Assembly (NCBI GenBank): GCA_045580005.1 | Contig: JAZNMZ010000050.1 | Coordinates: 1-9,234 of the forward strand | Length of the DNA: 9,234 nucleotides | Reading direction: 5' to 3' | Origin: UMGS1052 sp045580005 | Lineage (GTDB): Bacteria; Bacillota; Clostridia; Oscillospirales; CAG-382 | Shown: one piece after another, positions 1 to 5,257 of the stretch | Numbering within the stretch: position 1 is the first letter of the stretch | Layout: every line of letters begins with the position of its first letter | Position numbers and translations under genes: made by a program | The notes under the pieces: generated by a model | Databases searched by the model: none | Told to the model about the DNA's origin: nothing | What the model saw: the letters and a program-made list of their open reading frames with translations, nothing else

Positions 1-50
1 GCGAATGCACAGCAGGGCGCAGCCCAAAGACTTGCAGCGCAAGGCTTTAT
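1..50 (-). other. 5' end of an unidentified structured transcript leaving the window
   Basis: If the promoter at 57-85 is real, transcription would start near 50 and run off the left edge. The first 50 nt are more GC-rich than the surrounding intergenic DNA and contain two short hairpins (CTTGC-GCT-GCAAG and GGGC-TGC-GCCC, read on the minus strand), with no start codon and ribosome binding site in view. That would suit a structured RNA or a structured leader. I do not recognise its class: I looked for SRP RNA, tmRNA and RNase P signatures and saw none in this short piece. Confidence 0.3.
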
Positions 51-56
51 GTGTGT

Positions 57-85
57 ATTATACCACAACAAAAAAATAATGGCAA
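57..85 (-). promoter_or_regulatory. Sigma-A-type promoter nested in the nagB terminator
   Basis: On the minus strand, TTGCCA (80-85) and TATAAT (57-62) are separated by exactly 17 nt, a 5/6 plus 6/6 match to the consensus. The -35 box lies in the downstream arm of the terminator hairpin at 70-104. The predicted start is an A near position 50. Whatever it drives lies mostly outside the window. Confidence 0.6.
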
Positions 86-104
86 CAATATGTTGCCATT
101 ATTT
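70..104 (-). terminator. Intrinsic terminator of the glmM-nagB operon
   Basis: A perfect 14-bp inverted repeat (arms 74-87 and 91-104, loop ATA) begins immediately after the nagB stop codon. On the minus strand it is followed by a run of seven T (70-76). It closes the three-gene amino-sugar operon. Confidence 0.85.
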
Positions 105-105
105 G

Positions 106-816
106 TCAATTCTTGGAGTATATTACCGTTACATCCGGGTGAAGCTGCAGGATAGAAGCCGGGATTTGGGGAGTGATCGGTCCGAAAAAAGCCTTTTTGA
201 CAATTTCCTCTTTGCATTTGCCGTTAGCAATAAGCAGTACCCTTTTTGCGCTCATTATGCCACCCATGCCCATTGTCACCGCTCTTTTTGGTACATCGTC
301 TGCCGACGCAAAAAACCTGGAATTCGCCTCAATTGTCGACGGGTCAAGGTTTACAAGATGCGTTTCTTTTGTAAATACCTCGTCGGGCTCGTTAAAGCCT
401 ATATGTCCGTCAAGTCCTATGCCGAGCAGCTGGATATCAATTCCTCCGAGTCTTTGTATCCTGTCATCGTATTCCCTGCACTCCTTTTCGATATCCTCTG
501 CACAGCCGTTGGGCACAAAAGTACAGTCTTTTTTGATATTGATTTTTGAAAAGAGGTTTTTATCCATAAAATAGCGGTAGCTCTGGTCGTTATCTCCCGA
601 AAGGCCCTCATATTCATCAAGGTTTACCGAGGTAACACGCGAAAAGTCAATATCCTTGTTCTCGTACGCCTTAACAAGACAGGCATACGCGCCAAGAGGA
701 CTTGAGCCTGTTGCAAGGCCAAGGACGCTGTCCGGTTTTGCAATTACCTGCGCGGCAATTATGGCTGCTGCTTTTCTGCTTAGCTGCTCATAGCTTTCAA
801 GCTCGATATAGTTCAT
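106..816 (-). CDS. nagB: Glucosamine-6-phosphate deaminase NagB
   Basis: A cytosolic enzyme that interconverts glucosamine-6-phosphate and fructose-6-phosphate plus ammonia. The 236-residue product has the family landmarks in order: the phosphate-binding LATGSSP loop (residues 34-40), NLDEYEGL with the Asp-Glu pair (D67, E68), and LGIGLDGHIGFNEP (131-144). The last supplies the expected catalytic D136, H138 and E143. The late PASILQLHPDVTVI segment is also typical. The length matches short Firmicutes NagB proteins (about 240) rather than the 266-residue E. coli enzyme, which carries a longer C-terminus. The ATG shares one base with the stop codon of the upstream gene (TAATG) and is preceded by a GGAAGAAG ribosome binding site, so translation is probably coupled. 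It is the last gene of the operon. The direction in vivo (breakdown or feeding glucosamine-6-P to GlmM) cannot be read from sequence. Confidence 0.95.
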   Translation of the reverse strand: MNYIELESYEQLSRKAAAIIAAQVIAKPDSVLGLATGSSPLGAYACLVKAYENKDIDFSRVTSVNLDEYEGLSGDNDQSYRYFMDKNLFSKINIKKDCTFVPNGCAEDIEKECREYDDRIQRLGGIDIQLLGIGLDGHIGFNEPDEVFTKETHLVNLDPSTIEANSRFFASADDVPKRAVTMGMGGIMSAKRVLLIANGKCKEEIVKKAFFGPITPQIPASILQLHPDVTVIYSKN

Positions 817-1490
817 TAATTCTTCTTCCTTTCCACAACATTATTTTGAGATTTGATTATACAATCACCCGGAAAAACACCTCTCAATGCACTAAGAGGA
901 TATACGGAGGTATTCTTGCCGATCACCGTTCCGGGATTTAGAACGCATCCGCACGCTACATCTGCCCCGTCGGCGAGAATCGCTCCCAGCTTCCGCAGTC
1001 CTGTATCGTATTCCCTGTCGCCGTGAACAACAACCGTTTTACCGTCCGATCTTAAGTTTGAGCAGATTGCGCCTGCACCCATGTGAGCCATATTTCCAAG
1101 CACCGAGTCGCCCACATAGTTGTAGTGCGGAACCTGAACTTTCTCAAGAAGAATGCAATTTTTAAGCTCGGAGGAGTTTCCGATGACACAGTTTGCACCT
1201 GTTATCACAGACCCTCTTATAAAAGCGCACGGGCGGATTTCTGTTCCCTCGCCGATAATTGCAGGACCCTCGATTACCGCTGTGGGAGAAATTTTTACAT
1301 TTTTTCCGATATAGACATTGTCAGAAAGTTTTTCAAAGCCGTCAAGACCTTTTTCAACAAGGCCGTTTATATACGCCTTTATTTTTGGCAGAATTTCCCA
1401 GGGATATTTAGACCGGCAAAAAAGCTCTGAAAGATACTCGGTTTTACATTCAAACAAATCTTTTGTTTCGACAAGCCTATTCAACGCCAT
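816..1490 (-). CDS. Left-handed beta-helix protein, GlmU acetyltransferase-like
   Basis: A 224-residue protein made of hexapeptide repeats from about residue 58 onward (for example ISPTAV, IEGPAIIG, AFIRGSVI, CVIGNS, LNPGTVIG), the left-handed parallel beta-helix fold. It resembles proteins often annotated as UDP-N-acetylglucosamine pyrophosphorylase, but the N-terminal nucleotidyltransferase domain of GlmU is absent; residues 1-57 are a short helical extension. VPHYNYVGDSVLG (120-132) aligns in style with the GlmU acetyltransferase segment that carries its catalytic His, so H122 is a candidate. By inference it acetylates glucosamine-1-phosphate or a related amino sugar; substrate is not proven. 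The ATG has a strong AAAGGAGGAC site lying inside the end of the upstream mutase gene, which it overlaps by 14 bp. Its stop shares a base with the nagB start. Confidence 0.85.
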   Translation of the reverse strand: MALNRLVETKDLFECKTEYLSELFCRSKYPWEILPKIKAYINGLVEKGLDGFEKLSDNVYIGKNVKISPTAVIEGPAIIGEGTEIRPCAFIRGSVITGANCVIGNSSELKNCILLEKVQVPHYNYVGDSVLGNMAHMGAGAICSNLRSDGKTVVVHGDREYDTGLRKLGAILADGADVACGCVLNPGTVIGKNTSVYPLSALRGVFPGDCIIKSQNNVVERKKN

Positions 1491-3090
1491 GTCCTCCTTT
1501 TAGTATTGTATCTGCAATCAGCTGTGCATATTCAACACATTTTTCCTGCTGCTCGCACTCGATCATAACTCTTATAACAGGCTCTGTTCCACTCTGACGG
1601 AGCAGGGCTCTGCCCTTGCCTGCAATAAGCTTTTCGACCTCAGCAAGGCTGTCTGTAACCGTCTTGTCTTTAAGTACTGCCGATTTATCCTTGACCTTGA
1701 CATTTTTTGTGTACTGCGGATACAGCTTCACAGGAAAGGCAAGCTCGGCAAGAGTCAGCTTTGAATCGCAGATTTCTTCTGCTATCATAATTGCCGTCAG
1801 AATGCCGTCGCCTGTTGTAGCATACTTTTTGATTATGATGTGTCCCGACTGTTCGCCGCCGAGACTATAGCCCTTTTCATGCATACTCTCATACACAAAT
1901 CTGTCTCCGACAGCTGTCTGCACACATTTTATGCCTGCCTTTTCAAGGCTTGCAAAAAATCCGCTGTTGGACATAACGGTTGCTACAACAGTATTGTGAT
2001 CAAGCATCCCTCTTGCTTTGAGTCTTCTTCCCAGAATATAGAGCATTTTGTCGCCGTCAACAACCTCTCCGTTGCCATCCACGGCAATACACCTGTCGGC
2101 GTCGCCGTCAAACGCAAATCCCACATCGAGATGCTGCTCCTTTACAAGTCTGCAAAGGTTTTCGATATGGGTTGAGCCGCACTTTTCGTTCACATTGATT
2201 CCGTCGGGCTCGGCACCTATTACCACCGTCTGTGCTCCGAGAGCCGCAAAAACAGACTTGGCAATCATCCACGATGCGCCGTTTGCACAGTCAAGACCGA
2301 TTCTCAGATTTTTATATGAGTGCGAGGCAAGAGAAATAAGATAGCCGAGGTATCTGTTTCTTCCGGACACATAATCTATAATACATCCTATCCTCTCGCC
2401 CGTTGCAACAGGCAGATCATCTCCTGAAATGCCGAGAGCATTGAGGTTTCCGTCTATATACGCCTCAATAAGAGATGTTGTTTTGTCGTCGAGCTTTTCG
2501 CCGTATTTATTTATAACCTTTATGCCGTTGTCATAAAAAGGATTGTGCGACGCGGTTATCATAATGCCGCAGTCGAATTCCTCCTGTCTTGTTACATAAG
2601 AAACGCTCGGCGTTGTTGTTACATGAAGCATATATGCATCTGCTCCCGAGGCGGTAATGCCCGCCACAATCGAATATTCGAGCATATAGCTGGATCTTCT
2701 TGTGTCCTTGCCTATAACAATTCTCGGTCTGTAACCTCTGTTTGTACAGCCAGAGAGCGGCGAGGAATAGTACCAGCCCAGAAATCTACCGACCTTATAT
2801 GCCTGCATTGATGTAAGAGTCACATTAGCCTCTCCTCTGAAGCCATCTGTTCCGAAATACTTGTTTTTTTGCACCTCAGGCTCGGGAAGTATGATTTTTT
2901 CGCGAAGAAGTTTGTCTGCAGAAATTTTAAAAATTTCGCACAGCTGCAGCACCTTATCTATCTGCGGCAGCGCCTGGTCCATTTCCCATTTTGAAACAGA
3001 CTGTCTTGAAACATCAAGGCTTTCTGCAAGCTGTTCCTGCGAAAGCCCTGCCATAATGCGAAGATTTGCTATTTTTTCCCCTAATCTCAT
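1477..3090 (-). CDS. glmM: XRE-type HTH domain fused to phosphoglucosamine mutase (GlmM)
   Basis: A 537-residue two-domain protein. Residues 1-62 are a canonical XRE/Cro helix-turn-helix (LSQEQLAESLDVSRQSVSKWE at 16-36, then the usual LPQIDKVLQLCEIFKIS tail). Residues 76-537 are a full-length GlmM, the enzyme converting glucosamine-6-P to glucosamine-1-P: KYFGTDGFRG (77-86), the phosphoserine loop TASHNP with S181, the metal loop DGDAD (328-332), the sugar loop GEQSG (412-416) and the phosphate-binding RQSGTEP (498-504). No key residue is missing. Stand-alone GlmM is about 445-450 residues, so the extra length is the DNA-binding domain. No ATG lies between codons 38 and 95 and the only GTG near the junction (V73) has no well-spaced ribosome binding site, so the fusion is probably the main product. 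The start at 3090 follows an AAGGAG site about 11 nt upstream. First gene of the operon; it may regulate its own promoter. Confidence 0.93.
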   Translation of the reverse strand: MRLGEKIANLRIMAGLSQEQLAESLDVSRQSVSKWEMDQALPQIDKVLQLCEIFKISADKLLREKIILPEPEVQKNKYFGTDGFRGEANVTLTSMQAYKVGRFLGWYYSSPLSGCTNRGYRPRIVIGKDTRRSSYMLEYSIVAGITASGADAYMLHVTTTPSVSYVTRQEEFDCGIMITASHNPFYDNGIKVINKYGEKLDDKTTSLIEAYIDGNLNALGISGDDLPVATGERIGCIIDYVSGRNRYLGYLISLASHSYKNLRIGLDCANGASWMIAKSVFAALGAQTVVIGAEPDGINVNEKCGSTHIENLCRLVKEQHLDVGFAFDGDADRCIAVDGNGEVVDGDKMLYILGRRLKARGMLDHNTVVATVMSNSGFFASLEKAGIKCVQTAVGDRFVYESMHEKGYSLGGEQSGHIIIKKYATTGDGILTAIMIAEEICDSKLTLAELAFPVKLYPQYTKNVKVKDKSAVLKDKTVTDSLAEVEKLIAGKGRALLRQSGTEPVIRVMIECEQQEKCVEYAQLIADTILKGGHGVE

Positions 3091-3113
3091 TTATATCAAC
3101 TCTCCTTTTTATT

Positions 3114-3127
3114 ATTATATTTATAAT
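3114..3127. promoter_or_regulatory. AT-only dyad upstream of the HTH-GlmM gene, possible operator/-10 region
   Basis: ATTATA-TT-TATAAT is a perfect 6+6 inverted repeat that contains TATAAT-like boxes on both strands, about 25 nt upstream of the fusion gene start. I could not find a convincing -35 at 17 nt. It would be a sensible place for autoregulation by the fused HTH domain, but dyads arise easily in AT-only sequence. Confidence 0.3.
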
Positions 3128-3173
3128 ATCAAAGCTAATGCATATTATCCACCAACTTTTCTTTGAAAGTCTT

Positions 3174-3195
3174 CGCAACCCGAGGTTGCGTTTTT
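3174..3195 (+). terminator. GC-rich hairpin plus T5, oriented + (alternatively an operator dyad)
   Basis: CGCAACC-CGA-GGTTGCG is a perfect 7-bp stem followed on the plus strand by TTTTT. No plus-strand gene precedes it, so as a terminator it would only stop antisense or spurious transcription. It sits 84-100 nt upstream of the HTH-GlmM start, so it could instead be a protein-binding dyad. Confidence 0.4.
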
Positions 3196-3236
3196 GCTTC
3201 CAAAGCACACCGCTTTTTCAAAATCAAACAATCTTC

Positions 3237-3265
3237 TTGCATATTTTTGTTTGCAAGACTATAAT
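3237..3265 (+). promoter_or_regulatory. Candidate plus-strand promoter
   Basis: TTGCAT (3237-3242) and TATAAT (3260-3265) are separated by exactly 17 nt. The predicted start is near 3272. The only downstream element on this strand before antisense DNA is the hairpin terminator at 3343-3372, which would give a ~100-nt untranslated transcript. This is the only good plus-strand promoter I noticed in the window. A 7-bp inverted repeat (TCTTGCA/TGCAAGA) overlaps it. Confidence 0.35.
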
Positions 3266-3342
3266 CGCCTATAAATCAATATATTCACTAAAGAGCAGAT
3301 ACTGTGATATAACCAGAGAATGAGTTAAAGAGTAATACTTGC

Positions 3343-3373
3343 AAAAAAAACACCGCAGAGCGGTGTTTTTTCT
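3343..3373. terminator. Bidirectional intrinsic terminator
   Basis: A perfect 12-bp stem (AAAAAACACCGC / GCGGTGTTTTTT, loop AGA) with A and T tracts on both sides works in either direction. On the minus strand it lies about 40 nt downstream of the stop of the helicase remnant at 3414, so it is most likely that gene's original terminator. Confidence 0.8.
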
Positions 3374-3413
3374 TTATCAAAAGCATTATAGATTATTGCT
3401 GTGATTTTTCGTG

Positions 3414-3695
3414 CTATACGAGCTTACACTTTTCTGCTATCCACTGAGAAGAAAGTATTTTTTCTCCTGCCGCAAAAGCTACTCTCGCCTTCGCGCCGTC
3501 CACTTTCACAATCTCTCCCCTGCCGTATACAGCATGGGTTATGTTCTGCCCCACAAGGAAAGTCGAAAGCTCGGGCTCGTCCTTTTTCTGTTCGGTCTTC
3601 GATTTCAGCCCTACGAAAGCACTCTCATAAGCGCTTTTGGTTTTTGAATCAAGAAATGCAAACGAAACTTCAATATTGCTGTTATTCTGCTCAAG
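3414..3695 (-). pseudogene. Detached C-terminal tail of a PcrA/UvrD-type helicase
   Basis: The minus-strand frame is open from an in-frame TGA (3696-3698) to a TAG at 3414-3416, 93 codons, with no plausible start and ribosome binding site. The last ~48 residues (FLVGQNITHAVYGRGEIVK, then a VAFAAGEKILSSQWIAEKCKLV end) match the pattern of the small Tudor-like domain that ends PcrA/UvrD helicases of Firmicutes: F-GQ-H-YG-G-V, then F-G-K-L. Upstream residues look like the usual poorly conserved linker. None of the helicase motifs are present, so this is a gene end separated from its body by a deletion or insertion. The retained stop and terminator (3343-3373) support this. Recognition is from memory of the family and not from a search. 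Confidence 0.6.
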
Positions 3696-3703
3696 TCATA
3701 ACG

Positions 3704-3780
3704 CATCATGAGAATGATTCGGGAACGGTTCGGAAATTACATTTCGAGCCGAATACAGAACAGAAAGAAAGCTTTTTAAT
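3704..3780 (-). pseudogene. Decayed partial copy of the gene at 5258-6013
   Basis: This stretch aligns with 5698-5786: only about five mismatches over 77 bp and one 12-bp (in-frame) gap. The minus-strand translation is KSFLSVLYS-ARNVISEPFPNHSHD, against KSFLSVPYSRIISAQKVISELFPNHSHD in the intact protein. Similarity stops abruptly at both ends and there is no start or stop. It is either what remains of a paralogue or a short duplicated patch. Confidence 0.8.
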
Positions 3781-3807
3781 TTCGATTAAATTCATTCTGA
3801 CACCCAA

Positions 3808-4176
3808 TTATGCATCCGGCTCAATAGTTGCCCCGAATGGCATAAGTGCAAGCTGTGCAAACTTAAAGCATTGCAGACCGAATGGTATTCCCACTATAGT
3901 TAAACACCAAACAAGTCCTATTGATAAAGACAAAAGCATAAGCTCCCATCCGAAAACAAAAATCCATATAATGTTCCAAAGAAAGCTTGTCATCCTGCCG
4001 TTGTACTTAATCTGCATTCCAAACGGCCAAATCATAAAAGTGCCAAACTTAAAGCACTGGATTCCCGCAGGAATCGCTAATATTGTGCAACAACACAAAA
4101 AGCCTGCAATATACCAGGCGAGCCCAATTAATCCTCCGCCCAGAACCAGCCATAAAATGTTTCCCAATGTTTTCAT
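3808..4176 (-). CDS. YccF-family (DUF307) inner-membrane protein
   Basis: A 122-residue integral membrane protein built from two copies of the YccF domain pattern: NILWLVLGGGLIGLAWYIAG ... TILAIPAGIQCFKFGTFMIWPFG in the first half, and NIIWIFVFGWELMLLSLSIG ... LTIVGIPFGLQCFKFAQLALMPFG in the second. The repeated I-P-G-QCFKF-(L/M)-PFG motif is diagnostic. About four hydrophobic segments are visible. The function of the family is not established. The start follows a GGCGGTGAAGAA ribosome binding site, and a promoter lies at 4200-4228, so it is transcribed alone. No clear terminator follows before the pseudogene region. Confidence 0.9.
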   Translation of the reverse strand: MKTLGNILWLVLGGGLIGLAWYIAGFLCCCTILAIPAGIQCFKFGTFMIWPFGMQIKYNGRMTSFLWNIIWIFVFGWELMLLSLSIGLVWCLTIVGIPFGLQCFKFAQLALMPFGATIEPDA

Positions 4177-4199
4177 TTCTTCACCGCCTATCCATATTT

Positions 4200-4228
4200 A
4201 TTTTATCAAAAAACAGAGAATAATGCAA
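4200..4228 (-). promoter_or_regulatory. Promoter of the yccF-type gene
   Basis: TTGCAT (4223-4228) and TAAAAT (4200-4205) on the minus strand are exactly 17 nt apart. The -10 box lies 24 nt before the ATG. Confidence 0.6.
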
Positions 4229-4276
4229 TAATTTGACGAGCATCATATTGTAAACAAATTACATAAGTTTGTATGA

Positions 4277-4396
4277 GATTACGACAGCCGAGTTGACTTT
4301 GATAAAACTCTTAATGCTATCTACGAGCTTTACACTTACATAGAAAACCGAGAGGATGGGCATCCTGCCGTATGGGAAGATGTGTATATGTGTCAA
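4277..4396 (+). pseudogene. Possible remnant of a plus-strand coding region
   Basis: After a TGA at 4274-4276 the plus strand reads DYDSRVDFDKTLNAIYELY, then TYIENREDGHPAVWEDVYMCQL, without a stop. The composition looks like a genuine protein (acidic, amphipathic, one Trp). The frame continues antisense into the next gene up to 4459. No start codon with a ribosome binding site and no recognised family. It could be a fossil of a lost gene, or chance. Confidence 0.25.
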
Positions 4397-5086
4397 TTAA
4401 TCATCAAGCAAATCAAAATACCAGCGATTCACAAGCGTTTTTGGTGTGTTGTGGATTAAAACCCTGAGCATATCCTCCTGTTCTTGAGTGAGTTCTTTCC
4501 CCTCAGCAAAGCAAGTAATCAATTCCGATAGTTGCTCCTCGGCAAAAACATCTCGCAACCAACATTCAAAATGTTTTCTCACTCTAGACATATATGTTCC
4601 GCATACCCATCCGCGTTTTCTTGCTTCACGCCCGCGATAGCTACTGATCGCCATAACTGCTCTCGTTATAATTCGGCTTGCGGTTTTACTTCTCTCGTCA
4701 TTTTGTTCAATTATGGCTTTAGCAAAAATCGGAATCTCGTCTTCATATCGCTTGGTAATATCCGGATTGTCTTTTATTGCTTGTTTATATTTATCAAGCA
4801 TCATATCAAAGCGCTCTTTACGAAGAACATTACTCGTCTGTTCATCAAGCTCTCTGTGTTCTGCCTGGGATTGCGAAGGCGCATTTGAAGCTTGTACTTT
4901 TTGAGGAATTTCTTCAGAAACCGGAATTATCATATCTTTTTCAAGAATTTCAAAAACGCTTTTCCTCTGTTGCTCATCCAAATCATAGATAATAAACAAG
5001 TCTTGTATTTTTTTATTTGTGATTACGCCATGATTTACCCCTCTAATTATGCGTATGCGTTCTACACAAGACAAAATCTTATCCAT
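4397..5086 (-). CDS. Unknown protein with a sigma-70 region 1.1-like N-terminal domain
   Basis: A 229-residue soluble protein. Residues ~7-57 (RIRIIRGVNHGVITNKKIQDL, then DLDEQQRKSVFEILEKDMIIPVSEE) follow the spacing of sigma-70 region 1.1, a small DNA-mimicking helical domain: helix, G-x-(I/L)-T, helix, D-L-(D)-x-x-Q, helix, then I-x-V-x-E. A low-complexity linker (~58-80, Q/S/A/P-rich) follows, then a long mostly helical C-terminal region with basic patches (SYRGREARKRGW) and a Trp/acidic end. No sigma region 2, 3 or 4 is present, so it is not a sigma factor. By inference it might contact RNA polymerase or DNA. ATG at 5086 has a GGAGGA site and overlaps the end of the small ORF by 8 nt. I do not recognise the C-terminal domain. 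Confidence 0.8.
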   Translation of the reverse strand: MDKILSCVERIRIIRGVNHGVITNKKIQDLFIIYDLDEQQRKSVFEILEKDMIIPVSEEIPQKVQASNAPSQSQAEHRELDEQTSNVLRKERFDMMLDKYKQAIKDNPDITKRYEDEIPIFAKAIIEQNDERSKTASRIITRAVMAISSYRGREARKRGWVCGTYMSRVRKHFECWLRDVFAEEQLSELITCFAEGKELTQEQEDMLRVLIHNTPKTLVNRWYFDLLDD

Positions 5087-5242
5087 AAACTTCCTCCAAA
5101 TACCCTACTGTTCTTTTCAATTCCTCGTTGCTTATATTATTCGTTTTATCACTACCAAAATCAATAATTATCAGCGACACTAACACCACCAAAACTCCCG
5201 GCACCCTTTTGTTTGACAATAATTCTTTTGCTGTTTTTTCAT
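5079..5242 (-). CDS. Small membrane ORF, possibly frameshifted at an A6 run
   Basis: Between the two larger genes an open frame encodes KRVPGVLVVLVSLIIIDF (one short hydrophobic helix), then GSDKTNNISNEELKRTVGYL and EEVYG. It stops at 5079-5081, overlapping the start of the next gene by 8 nt, which is classic coupling. The only ATG with a ribosome binding site (AGAGG, ATG at 5240-5242) is in a different frame. Adding one A to the A6 run (5234-5239) joins it to this frame, giving MKKTAKELLSNKRVPG and a ~56-residue protein. Without that, a weak TTG at 5219 or GTG at 5204 would be needed. It may be a real frameshift mutation, programmed slippage or a sequencing error. No family recognised. Confidence 0.45.
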
Positions 5243-5257
5243 ATGAATACCTCTTTT

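Noticed and set aside
49..574. Plus-strand open frames opposite nagB
   Set aside because: They are antisense to an unambiguous NagB and have no ribosome binding site.
3401..4231. A long plus-strand open frame (276 codons)
   Set aside because: It runs antisense to the helicase tail and the yccF-type gene, has no ribosome binding site and has an unnatural residue composition; it is a shadow frame.
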